From contig CM059564.1 of NCBI GenBank assembly GCA_030386875.1, positions 63,407,936 to 63,471,935 of the forward strand: 64,000 nucleotides of DNA, given 5' to 3'. Below, piece by piece: positions 12,901 to 24,702 of the stretch. This DNA comes from Morinoia aosen (lineage: Eukaryota; Arthropoda; Malacostraca; Amphipoda; Talitridae). The notes beneath the pieces are model-generated. The model made no database searches. It saw only the letters and a list, made by a program, of their open reading frames with translations, and had not been told where the DNA came from. Position numbers and translations under genes: made by a program. Within the stretch, counting starts at the first letter, position 1. Every line of letters starts with the position of its first letter.

Positions 12901-13260
12901 GAAGTGATGTTTTCGTGCTGTCGTTGCGCAGAGTGGTTTCGAGTCGTAGTAGCAGGAAGTGTTTGCTTTCGTTCTGTTGTAGCACAAAATACTTGCTTTT
13001 GTGTTGTCATTGCAGGAAGTGCATGCTTCCTTCGCAAAAAGTGATAATTTTCGTGGTGACATTGGAATAAATGCTTGCTCTCACCATGTTATCGGACGAA
13101 GTGCTTACTTCTCTGTCGTTGCACAAAATGCTTATTTTCGCTCCGTCATTGCAGCAAGCGGTTGCTTTCGTTCAGGCATTACCTGCAACGCTCGCTGTCG
13201 TGCTGTACTGCTTGATGTGCTCGCTATCGCATCTTGGTCGCAAGAAGTGCTTCCGTATTG

Positions 13261-14640
13261 CACGACGCCCTTGCGTACGTACGCACGCAATGCTGCAGTC
13301 CAGTGCACAAACATCTCGGAAGCGTCAGCGTATCACCAACGGTTTGATCATTAGTATGATCGGAGAGATACTTCGCTGCCCTTGCTAGTTCCTGATAAGT
13401 AATTGATAAATTAGGAAATCTTTTACTATGATTCAAACGACAAACCAGGCATCGTTGTTCACCATAAAAGATCAATTTCTCAAATAGAAAATGCATAAAC
13501 TGTACTCGCAATGCTACGATGTTTTAAAGGTCACCAAAATTGCGTTATCTTCAGTGCTACGAGAGGGATAAGTATTATGGAATGTGGTAAAAGTTGGAAG
13601 CACAAAAAAATATATTACAGCCATGCTCTACGCAGAAAATTTTTCACCTTCACGTATTTCTGACGCATTTCTACCCAGGTTCAAAATGTAAGCGTATATG
13701 GTTGAGGGAAAACTTGTTCTTTTCAACAATAGTTGAGTTGATATGAAAGAAAAGGCTTTGTATTTGAGGAAGAGCCCAACCGATCCGCATTAGTATTCCC
13801 TTAGTGATTTTGAACTGAGTAAAATTCATTAAGGTTCATTCACGCTCATGTTACCAGATACTTCCATTGAGATCGACATGATCATGTATTCAGACTTTAA
13901 TGGAATGTAATTGAATATGCCTCAGTTATATACAGTGATCATCCGGAGGAATGTTGTGGAAGTCTCGGCCTGTTATTCTTTGCACTCAAATACTATATAA
14001 TTCTTGATAAAATTAATAGCTTTTCAAACTATGAACTTCATTTCCATTAGATTTGTACGTATTTCCGCACGATCGCTTATTGTTAGTAAAATTATGCTTT
14101 GTTCGCAAATTTGTGCTATTTGCCAAATAAAATCTGCTGGATTTTTGACCGAGGTTCAATTTTATTTTACTGGTTGCTCATACTGCCGAATGGGGAGACA
14201 CTGCGGAGCGTCTCTGCTATTCACATTGATGTAGAACAGCTGCTGTGTTCCTTGGCTAGTGCAATGCTCATATCAAAGCACTAACCTGTCGCTCTTTGTA
14301 GCTTTATAAAACTCTTTCCTTTGCGGAACTCTTGTTCAAAATCAAATAACCTTCCGTGTACATTTGAGAGACACAAACATTAGGGCTTTCTTTTTACCAA
14401 GCTGATACGTTGACACCAACGTGCGCGATGACATTTGCGTCTCAAATGCGCGTCACTTCTTGCCTCTGGTGTTTACGTCGAGCATCGGCCGCAGTCGCGC
14501 AGCCGAGCTCGAGACATTTGTATGGCGAGGGTAATCCTTCAGCGGCAAGTAATCCCATCGTGGCGGCCACGGACGGCCTCTGTATGCGCTCCCCCTCGGG
14601 TCCCGATGCGCTTTTGTTTGCCACCTCGCGTTCGCCTGAC
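13261..14640. other. AT-rich DNA without a supportable gene
   Basis: No gene is supported. A plus-strand frame of about 104 codons (14099-14410) is open if TAA and TAG are read as sense, but nothing identifies it. The last 250 bp before the MITE are GC-rich. Confidence 0.45.
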
Positions 14641-14807
14641 CAGGGTTGCCAGGTCGGCTTTTTTGGCCAAGACTCTCAAATTTTGGCTTTCTTAAACATT
14701 GTTCTGCCATACCCAGCGTATTGCAGCCTCACAGGGTCGCATTTTTCAACTCATAAAATGGTAAATGCGAGTATCTTGATCAGAAAAAGACCAATCTGGC
14801 AACCCTG
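14641..14807. mobile_element. hAT-type MITE with terminal inverted repeats
   Basis: A 167-bp element bounded by cagggttgccaggtcggctt at the left and, at the right, aagaccaatctggcaaccctg, whose reverse complement begins cagggttgccagattggtc. The cagggttgcca terminus is typical of hAT-superfamily MITEs. Flanking octamers cgcctgac and cgtccaat differ at four positions, all transitions, which fits a decayed 8-bp target duplication. It has no coding capacity. Confidence 0.85.
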
Positions 14808-16368
14808 CGTCCAATCATTGTCCTCTCCGCACAATAGGCGCATTCTTCCCCTTGCTAAATTTCCCACCGTGCTCATGTGAGCATATCGCGTAAGTCCCTA
14901 CTGAACGGCGCTCGCTTCAAGATTGCGTGCAAGTCGATGAGGTGTTTGCAAGCTATTGAATTTTTCGCATTGCACTTCGTTCACTGAGGGTAGGTTCAAT
15001 GTGAAACGTGGATAACATTCTACTCTGCGGTGCTATGAAAAGTGCAATACCTCCATCCATTTTCTTAGTCGAGAACTCGCGCTTTATTTCTTCGCAACAG
15101 CAGTTACGACGTTAACATTAGCATTAATTTTTCCAAACTATTGCTGTAGAAGAGCAGCTCTCATAAGTCGTGACTGTAAGCATCCACTTCCTTGGTCTCA
15201 CAATTTCCCAATTAATTTCTATTAGGGTCACGAATAATCGTGTTCCTGCCCCGGAATGAAAGGGAATAAAATTGTGGCTCATTTTTTACAAAGCCCGTGC
15301 TCCTGCACAAGAAAAGCTGTATACCTGACCAACATTTCAAACTAGAATTCAAGCCCAAAGTCTAGCGTGTACGTTGCTTCCTCATGCAACCCGGACCGTT
15401 TGAAGTTCTCTAACGAGAACATGAAATTCCTGAAGTACCCGAGCGATAAATCTATAAATAACTTAAGTAGATCACCACAAGTAGTCTGCGAGGGAGACGA
15501 CTAGCACGAGGGTATTTTCTACACCTGCTACACCATAATCTCTTCAAGGCTCTTCAGCGACTTCGGCTCCCTCTACTCTACATGCATGAGCTCCGGTGCT
15601 AGAGTGGCATTTGTTGTTGTCCGTCTGAGTCGTCTTATATAATTGCGAATCAGGTTTACGAGTTCAACGTAGGTCTAACGAATATCTTGCAGGGAGTTTG
15701 TGCATGGTATACAAATGGTCAGTTGAGTAGTAATCAGGTGCAGCTGAAGTATCCTGATATGAGCAATAGTACTAACGGCGATCGTCAAAGACCCGTCAAA
15801 CGCAGTTTTTACGGATGATGGTAAAGAGTCCTTCCTAGACAGCTCACTTCTACGGATTTACGAAGTGCTTCCAAGAAGAGGTAGAAAGACTACCCGAAGC
15901 AAATAGCGGTGTGATCACGTTCAAAATCTCTGGTAAACATCTCGTCAGTGAGAGATGGCGATAACTCATGTTAACAGTAATTATATATATTAGTCATGAC
16001 ATCAGTGCACTGGACATAAATTTCAGTTTTTCATGCATTTAGTTACTGACATTCTCTAGCAGGTGATCCACAGTTCATTTGACTCGTCGCCCTGTACGCA
16101 ACAAATATTTCAGAAAAGTCGGTATGCTATGGTATAGTAAAACACAATTTCAACCATGAACCTTCTACATTTAAAAAAATCAACTGCACTACGTTGAAAA
16201 AAATCACACATGGAAAATTGACGAGAGAAGAAGAGTTATGACAGAAGAATGCGCCGAGGGGGAAGAATCGCGTAGCTATGCACCGCGCTCGTTGCTTCCC
16301 CTCTGTGTTATTTCCGTTAGGAAAAATTGGTCTATCCTCCTCCGGCGAAACCCGCGTTTACCACGAGC
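14808..16368. other. Unassigned DNA
   Basis: No gene, repeat array or element boundary was recognised. Confidence 0.5.
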
Positions 16369-16746
16369 TCATCTGCACGGATCCATTTATCCTGGTCTGC
16401 TATCTCCCCTCTATTTCCTTCCGTGTGAGGCGACTGCCGCGCTAATTACTTCATGCTCGGTGTCAGCTTCCCTCGTACCTTCCATCAATGCCCACTGCAC
16501 TTCCTTCTTCTTCCCGAGCGCGTCCTGTAGCTCCATCATCGACTCCGTTTATGTCTTAATGCGAGATTTTAAATTAAGAGTTATTTCTGTTAGCGTTTCG
16601 CCCGCTTTTCTGTAAGGATGGCTGAAATTTCCGATGGTTTCCTGAGTAATATCTCTGGTTTTTTGCTTCAGTGTGTCTCCGATGTATTCAGGGCAGTAGT
16701 GTTGCTTGAGGCAGTAGTGTTGAGGAAAAGTTTCACAAACGCTCAT
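16369..16746 (-). CDS. Candidate small protein (UAR read as Gln), unrecognised
   Basis: With TAA/TAG read as sense, the minus strand carries a 125-codon frame from an ATG at 16746 to a TGA at 16369-16371. Three internal TAR codons lie at 16549-16551, 16411-16413 and 16387-16389. The product would be hydrophilic, with a helical-looking middle (RIKTQTESMMELQDALGKKK). The coding strand is purine-rich, like the two confident genes. No family is recognised. The length is not statistically remarkable for a TGA-only frame, and purine-rich DNA easily yields Lys/Glu/Arg-rich peptides, so this is a weak candidate and could equally be non-coding. Confidence 0.28.
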
Positions 16747-16960
16747 TTTACTGTCATTTCACAGTCTGTCAAACACATTTATCAGCGATTTTCTTCGGCA
16801 TCACATTGCCTCCGTAAATATTTTTGCTCAAATACTCCATTTTCCTCATCCATCGCTTAAATCGATCGCTGAACTCAACAATTCTTTTCGATATTTTAAT
16901 TCATCTTTCTGTGTACTTTAACCCTAATGATGGCGTTGTGTGAACAATTCCCTCTCCCTC

Positions 16961-17353
16961 TCAACCCCTCTCCCCCAAGCAGTTCATTTTGCATCTCTCT
17001 CTCAATGAGCCATTCTTATTTATTTCTCTGCTAATTATTCGTAAATTACGTGTCCATTTAAATTCATAAGGGATTTATTCTTCTTATTTTGATATTCTTC
17101 TAAAAGTGCAGTTTTTGTTCTAGTATAAACACCGATTTTCGTTTTTATGAGATCTTTCGTTTTCAGTCTGCTCACTCTGAGCTATCCTACGCAACGACCA
17201 ATTTACGCTGTTCACTTTACCCCTAACATTTTTGTACGTTTTAGGTGTGAATTGTTGTACGTCTATAGTTTTCAAAAACTTTAGTTCGCAGCACGCATTA
17301 CTGAACAGTAATAAATTGTCCCCGTAAAATTCGATGTGGCGGCTACTCGATTG
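16961..17353 (-). CDS. Candidate terminal exon (UAR read as Gln), unrecognised
   Basis: On the minus strand a strong-looking 3' splice site (ctattcattttgcag, ending at 17354) is followed in phase by 130 codons and a TGA at 16961-16963. In-frame TAR codons occur at 17120-17122 and twice near 17075-17087. The peptide is charged and lacks membrane segments (for example TPKTYKNVRGKVNSVNWSLR, then KWTRNLRIISREINK). No upstream exon or family was recognised. The plus strand here is pyrimidine-rich, so compositional bias could mimic coding; confidence is low. Confidence 0.28.
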
Positions 17354-17449
17354 CTGCAAAATGAATAGAATTAAGTGAAAATTTACGATCAATAGATGAA
17401 TTCTACAATAGGCAGTAAGTCTGCATAGAGGAAGTTGGTACCCACGTCA

Positions 17450-19414
17450 GAATTTCATTTTAACTTGCTAGGAATAATCAACTGAAGTTAACCAATATAC
17501 CCCGAAGTCGAGCATCGACGACATGTACTGAAACAGAGCTAAAATTTCAGCGTAAATACAATATATTTTGCGCATGTGCTTGAGCACTATAAAGATGCGG
17601 AAGCAATTCCAAGTTTTATCGCTAAACCTCCCCTGCCCGGTGATCAATGCTCGCCCGCTCCATCAATTGGGTTCTTTTGCATTGCAGCCATTTGTGTAGA
17701 CGAGAGCTCGTACCTCAATTTACATCGATTGCCTTGTTTTCTCCGATGATTATTATTGCTGCTGCAGTTATTGATGCGAACCGCTAGAGGATAGGAAATA
17801 ATCGCGCGCGTTACAATAGCGGCTACAGACCCGCGTGAGCTGTTATTTTCCATCGCTGAGTATCCAGGATCCCAGCTGGCATTAGCATTCCATCCTCCAG
17901 GTAGTCCATGTCTGTCGGAATGTTAACGAAGAATTAAATAGTAATATTAGTTGAAAGTTAAGGCTACTTAGTACTGCAGAAATTAAACGTGGAAGATAAC
18001 GACATTCTTCACGACTGAGTGTTAAAACTGGGATAAAACATATTTTAAATTTGTTAATAGCGTAGAAAAAGTTTTTGACTGCAGATTTGTCTCAAATAAT
18101 GTCACCGAAATGACAGACTTTAGTTGTAATTTCAAATTTTTCGCTGGCGCTGACCACCTAGTTGCTTATTCCTTACGGTGACATTAAATGAGTTTCAATT
18201 TATTTACGAGTAATAACTATTGATTGGATATTCCAACATTCACGCTTCAAATCCGAGACCAGCATAGAACGATCAAGTGGGCAAATATATTTTCCTGAAC
18301 GGTTTACGTGAATAGATCGAAATGTTCAATATAATATAAAAAAGAGCCCCATTTTATTTTTTAAATATTGTCTCATAGATGAGTTGCGACAGTGGAGCTT
18401 ATTAGGAATACAATTGCGATGAAGACTCATTTGGCTTCTGAAACTCGAGTTAAGCGTTTAAATAAATGCTGGTTCTACGACTTGAATTGAATTGAGTCAA
18501 GTTGAATTTAAATTAAATTGAGATGAAGACTCATTTGGCTTCTGAAGCTCTAGTTAAGCATTTAAATAAACGGTGGTAGTACGACTTCCGGTTTTGTTTG
18601 GGCCTTTGACGAGGCACACTGCAAAATAGACTGATAGACTGACGTCTGCTTCCTTTTACATACCGCACATTCTCACCGTACTTATACTCTGACATGAATT
18701 GACTAGCTTGACGTTTACTCCCGTGTCTAATTGATGCTTCACTTTTTACCTTGCACTCAAAAATAATCCAACTTTTGTATAGAGTGACCAGCATTTTTTA
18801 GACATGAACGTAACATTTTCCTCGTTCTGCACGATGATCAAAATATTTATCGGATCTTAAAAATGGCTCTTGAGAGGCTTTCACCAGGTCTAATTTTTCT
18901 TGTAGATTCCGTTGACCAGCAGGACAACTCTAACTTGAGCAATGTAATGACAAAGATCAATTTAGTCATATGAAGTTTTACATGTATCCATCGATCATTT
19001 CCTGCAGTTCAGTCTCCAATAATTTTTTATGCCAGCATAATACCAGCACAGTGTTATTTAATTACGAATTTTCCTCCTCATAATTAACAAGAATAGCGAG
19101 TAATTTTCAACCACTACAATTTCTTAGTAAACTATTTCATAATTTTTTTTAAAGGACGCAAAATGTCAACAGCTTTATTATCGACACATTCGCACTTCCA
19201 CTTGATGCTAGAATTTGCCAAAAACGATGGGCAGTACAATTTCTTATCTACTTAAAAAACCAGAGTTTCCAACTCATTCCGAGCAGATGAGCCTTCATGC
19301 AGAGAAATTACATTAAGTACAAATAATCAATTGAAATTCGAACCATTTAGTATGCATGTCGTCAAGGCTTCTCCAAAAATTTTTCATAAGATCCTTCCGA
19401 AACTCAATTGATGC
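17450..19414. other. Unassigned DNA
   Basis: No firm gene. A minus-strand frame with an ATG at 18794 and a TGA at 18531-18533 (87 codons) reads protein-like and stays open upstream if TAR is sense, but it overlaps the 66-bp direct repeat and has no recognised family. Confidence 0.4.
18418..18587. repeat. 66-bp direct repeat pair
   Basis: 18418-18483 and 18522-18587 are copies of one 66-bp sequence starting gatgaagactcatttggctt and ending tacgactt, with roughly eight mismatches. They are separated by 38 bp of gaattgaattga-like low-complexity DNA. Confidence 0.85.
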
Positions 19415-21127
19415 TCACAAGACGAAGAGAGCCACACCGGCGGGCATGAGGAGCAGCCCGAGAACCACGAGGCTGTTAACAGAGCCGTCCCTGATTGCCA
19501 GCACGTCCATTACGTAAGAGTTGAGCTTATCAGGCAGTCGCAAGAGCGTCACGTCCACCCAAAAAAGCGGCAAGTCTCTGCCTTGTAATGCTCCGTGGAT
19601 GTCATCGTCTGGCATTCTTAGATTGACTTGCAGCGCAAACGAGCCATTGAGCGGCAGGTTCAACGGGACGAATACATCCAGTAGACTAGGATCGGCAGGT
19701 GCATGTTTAGGACACAAGGCATCAGTTTTGTGCTTGCTTGTCAGAAAAATCGGTTTTGCGAGAATATGTGTTCCGTTGGCTTGAACCTAGTTCTGGTTGG
19801 AACCTTAGCTTATATTCCTAATAACTGTAGTTTCAGTCTCATTATTTTCATAGCCCTCGTTTTCATTCTTTGTTCCGGTGACATTTTCTTTCGTAATATT
19901 TTAAGTTACATTCTAGAGAACAGGTTCCTTTTAAATTTACTCTCTCTAGCCATCCCCATCGTCATTTATAAAAGATAGAAGGTCCCCCATTTTCACAAGC
20001 GTTTACTTATCGTCGATACTTGTCTTTCGTTGGTATTTCAATTCGTGAGCTGGCCCAGTCTACGGTTCCGTCTAACTGGGCTGCAAGTGGTCCACTCGCC
20101 TCCTGTGCAGTAATGGGGGCTCGGTGACATATAAATTAAACGTTTCCAGGAGTTATTCCATACCTTGCAATGTGGGTTACGATTTCGCTAACTCAGGCCA
20201 CCAGAAGGTCTCGCCTACGTACACTTGAGTCATGGCCGGCGAATCGCCTCGACGGCGAGTTGTGTCCTGTATGAACTGGAGCTCTTCCATCCCAGGCAGA
20301 TGATACCTTTGTTCCGGCGAGCACAGGCTAGAGACGAGTGCTCTTGGCTGGTCGTGTTTTATTGCAAAAGTTGCATTTGTGGCTCTCAACTTTCCGTTGA
20401 ATTTAACAATCAGAGACTCGCACTTTTATATGAAACGTACGAGTTCTGATACGTTTTCCTGCGTTTCATCATCCAGCTTTGTGTTTTAAATTGCTTATAC
20501 AAGGTATTAAATTCCTTCTTCGATGGACCATAGATCAATGAGGTTTTTGTTTGACGACGAAAAATAAGACATTGTGAAGAGACTTACAGTATCGAAATCA
20601 ATATACTTTTTGAGTTCTTCTTCTTCTGCGAATGCTGAAAACATGCCAAGTATTTACTTTTATATTATCCATTTGAAGATGTCGATGTTGTGGTACTTCC
20701 TCTTCAAAAAAGACCTTTTCTGGACAACAACTTGACTTTTTTGGAGCAGCACTTCGAATATTAAAGGATCTGCCTGTGCAAAATGCAGTGAACCGGTCGA
20801 ATCAGAAACACAATTCTTTACGTCTTGGTCCTCGGTTGCTGACGATGATATATCTTCAAACTCGGAAATCTTCAGCTTAGCTTTCTCGGGTATAGTGTAG
20901 AAATGTAGCCTAATCTGTAAAGCGGTTCCAGCGAAGAAGTCAACGAAATCGAAATTATTATTATTAGAACGAGTCAACCTTGAACACTCTGCTTATTCTC
21001 CATACATGAGTAAGGCCGAGATCTTATGAAGCATCAAGTCGTACAATAGGCCCGTTGTTAACAGAAAGACACCAATTATCAGGTAAATTAAGCCACAGCT
21101 TCGATTGCTCAAATTCCAGAAGTACAT
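19415..21127 (-). CDS. CD36/SR-B-like two-pass membrane protein, UAA/UAG-containing gene
   Basis: A 570-codon frame runs from an ATG at 21127 to a TGA at 19415-19417 with no internal TGA and about 19 in-frame TAA/TAG codons. An upstream in-frame TGA at 21194-21196 leaves this as the only ATG near the start. The product begins with a membrane segment at about residues 13-33 (GLIYLIIGVFLLTTGLLYD) and ends with a second one at about 549-568 (LVVLGLLLMPAGVALFVL). This two-anchor layout is that of CD36/SR-B/LIMP-2 receptors, which bind lipids or lipoproteins at the cell or endolysosomal membrane. The C-terminal ectodomain fits too: a PIFLTSKH block, LDVFVPLNLPLNG followed by QVNLRM, and LPLFWVDV before the last helix. 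A segment at about 445-500 is crowded with N-glycosylation sequons (NVT, NIT, NVT, NET, NIS, NGT). The middle is diverged and lacks a clear Cys-rich CD36 pattern. No intron is needed. Family call is by eye. Confidence 0.8.
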
Positions 21128-21196
21128 TTCCGCTTGCGAGTAAGGGACATTTTCGGAGGAACCTTGAATATCAACAAAGAGGCTGAAATCGTATCA

Positions 21197-23535
21197 CTAC
21201 TACCTGAAGATCTCAATAAGTTTGCTTCAAATTTTGCTTCGAAATACCGTGCTTAAAGACAGCGTAGTTATCGTAGTATAACAAATAGAGGATTCAGGGT
21301 TCTATACCCGCGATAAAAATCAAGGACTCTACTAGATTGGGGAACTTTTCGGTATCTAGGAAACAGGTGGGGAATATTCGATGGGAACGGGAAACACCTA
21401 ATGCTTAGAGTGTAAATTTTAGAGTTGAAAGAGTCTAAACAATCAATAATTCAGCAGCAAGTCTATATTAAGAGTCTGAAAGAGGACTTGCTCTTTTTCA
21501 TAGAGTTGTTCTCTTAATTACATACTGTTTGTGTTGTAATTTCTCAGTCCGTAAGAATAATTGTTCACAGCTTTTTTCTACATACTAAGAAGGCCCCCTT
21601 CTGCCTGGCGGTTTTGCAGAATTCGCCCTGTTGATGTACTAAAGGGTTGAAAGCTCACCACAAAAAATTCTGTGGTTGAATTAACTATTTAATTTATGCT
21701 TGCAGCGTTACAGGTACTGTATTCGGATTTTATTTTGAGTTTCGTGAAAAACATTTAATTTAAAGTCAATAAAACTATGTTGCACAAATAGGGAAAGACA
21801 AGCGAGCGCCGATAGCGAAAAAATTCAGCTAGATTAACGTAGAGTTATGTTCCATTTTTCGTATCGAAATACTTCTTTTATCTGGATATAGTGACTGGTG
21901 TATTGAGGATAAATATCTTCCTTTCTTGTGCTTTCGTAAGCAAAAAAGACCTTTCATCTCATCCAAAAATTACCAAAGAACTGTTATGCATTTCCAGTGC
22001 CACAACGAAAACGGCTTTCAGTTCTCCAGTCAGTTGGAGTAGCGGGTCTCGAGTAATTGCATGAGCTCCGCTCCAGTATCAGGCGGCTCTAAACTTCGAC
22101 GCTACGTGCATAACAACTTTGATGCACCGAGGCACCTGCAGGCAGTCAGTTTGAAAGCATAATGCGGTCCCAACTTTCTCAGGCCCGGGGAACCAAAGAT
22201 GGATGAGCAGCGTAAAAATATTTACAGCCGCGTATCCTTTAAATGTATTCATAAAATTAAATTAACGTCTACTGTGACGATGGGAAATAGAAAGTGGACA
22301 ACAGTATCGTCATACATAATACTCCTTTGAAAAGGGGAGAGAAATATATGATACAGAGAAAAAGCCTTATGTCTCAATTTTTGTTCCATTGATCCATCGT
22401 CCGAACAGTGTAGAAAGATCGAGTTCATAAAACATTCATTCCATTATTGGCTTCAATATCTAACGAATTATCGTTTTTTATCTTGGATGCTCTAATTTTT
22501 TTTAACCATGCAAGAGAAACGGAAGTTGAGGACATAGTCCCGTACTCCCCATGCCCTATTGGACTCAAAACAGTAACGTTTCCAATTCCAGTAAATTATA
22601 ACGAAGAGCAAAAGAAGGCAACATCGGGCGATCCTCATATTTAATGGAGATGAAAGTAATATTTCTGTCCAATCCATCAGTTAAGCGTCAATCCCAACGG
22701 TAAGATTTTCACACAAGTGTGCGATATTCAACCCTGCTGCATGTATTTTCATTCACGTGTGCGTCAGTCATTGTTGCAGAATTTTGACATAAACAGACGT
22801 GCAACATTCATTCCCGCACTGTTTTCAGTCTTACAATCGTTACGCTTGTTGAAAGTTTGACCTTGTGGCCGAATTCATAATGGGTAGCTCCACGGCAGTT
22901 CCTATGAATACTGTCTCACTATGTAATTTGAATTTGCAGAGTGATCAATGCTCTGGTTTCGTAGACGGCTCTAGTTCAAAACTGATCAGAGCTAGTCCGA
23001 TGCGACAATGGGAGTCTTAATGCCGAAGAATTCCACAGTTTTTGCATAAACTCGATTAACGCAACGATTCACACATAATTTCAAATATCAGTCATGTTTT
23101 AATCCAACTTTGTACGCATTCAGTACATTAAAATGAAATATTAAATTGCACCAAATGATTTTCATGCCCCTGGCGATAAGGAAAATAAGATCAGTCATGT
23201 TAATGCAGTGTACCGAGAGACAAGTGTTAATTCGCTGTCAAATGATCTCCAGGGTTTAAGATAAATCAATTAGCAAGGTTCGTATGTTAGAAATTATACA
23301 TTTAAGTAGTGCTATATTTAAAACGACAGAGACCTTGCGGTAGTATACCCGTGGAGCTCAGTAAAGATTCGCAGATCGCGTAAATAATTTTCAGACTCCA
23401 CACAACAATCTGCTAATGTCTCGAACGTCGAAAATTACAGTTTGTAGGTGCATACATAACTAAAGTAGTTACTTGTTCTCGGCTTACAAAAATGAAAAGG
23501 CCTGCAGTGGATAGCATTAAGAAACGAGGAAGAGA
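21197..23535. other. Unassigned DNA
   Basis: No supportable gene. A plus-strand frame at about 22390-22650 (85 codons between TGAs) reads protein-like but is short and unrecognised. Confidence 0.45.
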
Positions 23536-23850
23536 AGTTATTACCCGCTGCGAATCGCATGATTGAGACACGAGGGTAGAGCGTTCATCAAGTGCAGAGG
23601 ATCGCATGATTAAGACACGAGGTGCAGTAGTTCTCCGAGACCAATGAGGTGAAGTTAAGTCCCTGGTGGCTGGTCTGTTGCTAGACCCAGCAAGTCCCGG
23701 TCCCTCGATCTGAGCCCAGCCCTCGCCGATAACGCTAATGTGGCTTCGATGCCGATTGATGCGTCCATCTATAAGGGGATGGCCCGCGCCCAACATCCCC
23801 GGGGGAGGAGGCTTACGAAGAAGAGAAATCTGCTGCCCTATCAAGAGGGA
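23536..23850. other. GC-rich segment with a short internal duplication
   Basis: A GC-rich island of about 300 bp. At its start the sequence atcgcatgattgagacacga recurs 57 bp later as atcgcatgattaagacacga. The rest (about 23640-23830) has the texture of a structured RNA or element fragment, but I cannot assign it. A 143-aa minus-strand ORF spans it and is Pro/Arg/Gly-rich, probably compositional. Confidence 0.4.
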
Positions 23851-24702
23851 ATCCTATTATAGGAACACTGAAGAAGCCAAATGCAATACCAGGCTCTTTT
23901 CTGGTGATTGCAAACACATTTTGCAGCTACATGAAGCCTCGCGTGTAATTTGAATTGAGAATGTAGATTATTTGAAGAGGTTCCAGGTGAAATCCGTTCT
24001 AAAGGCTTTCCTGCTCAATTCATTCTACCATTAAAAACCAATCGCAGCTATTCGTCGTGAGTTTAGTTCTCGTTATGAACTTGAATACTTTAGCTCTCAC
24101 TCGAATGCTGCTGTAGGAAAGATACGTTAGCTCGTTCTCTCGCGTAGCCATCCGAGACCATTGAATTTCGTATCATAGTTTTATCTTTGTCACAAGCATT
24201 GGTAATTAATTGTTAGAAGTTATACAGGTTAGCATGTCAAATATATCATTACTGAATGGATTGAAGGTTTAAGCTCCGAGTACAGGCTGCAATATCATTT
24301 TTAGAATTGTTCACTGCAGAATTTATTAAAGTTGTCTTTGGTACTCATTTTGAAGTTGTTTTTAATGAAGAAAAACGTACGTTGGATTTCTTCACGTGAT
24401 AATTAAGAACTGTAGTACGAGTAACTCATTAAGTGCCCCATATCTTTGAGTTTTGCTTCATGTTGGTTCTTTCATATTATCTCTGATCCATTTCTCAGTA
24501 CTTTTGTTCCAATTTGGGAGTATTGGTCATTTTTTTAATATAAGAGTAAAGAAACTAAGCTCAGCCGCTGTGCTGAAGCAAGTTGCAGTTTAGCATTTCC
24601 ATGTTTCGTTCTGCTGTTCGAAAAATATAAATTATAGACTTTCCTGTTGGCATAAAAATGCTAGTTACGGAGTATAGTCCTAGAGGTAATGATCTCACCG
24701 CC

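Noticed and set aside
12281-13062. Long ORFs on both strands, 208-258 aa
   Set aside because: The 30-bp unit is divisible by three and stop-free in several frames, so open frames are automatic.
14410-14880. 156-aa plus-strand ORF
   Set aside because: It runs through the hAT-type MITE and its terminal repeats; no protein similarity.
20590-20668. 23-nt GT...AG intron and a gtaagt donor within the CD36-like gene
   Set aside because: Both lie in sequence that reads continuously as protein without TGA. Removing the 23 nt would break the frame that leads to the recognised C-terminus.
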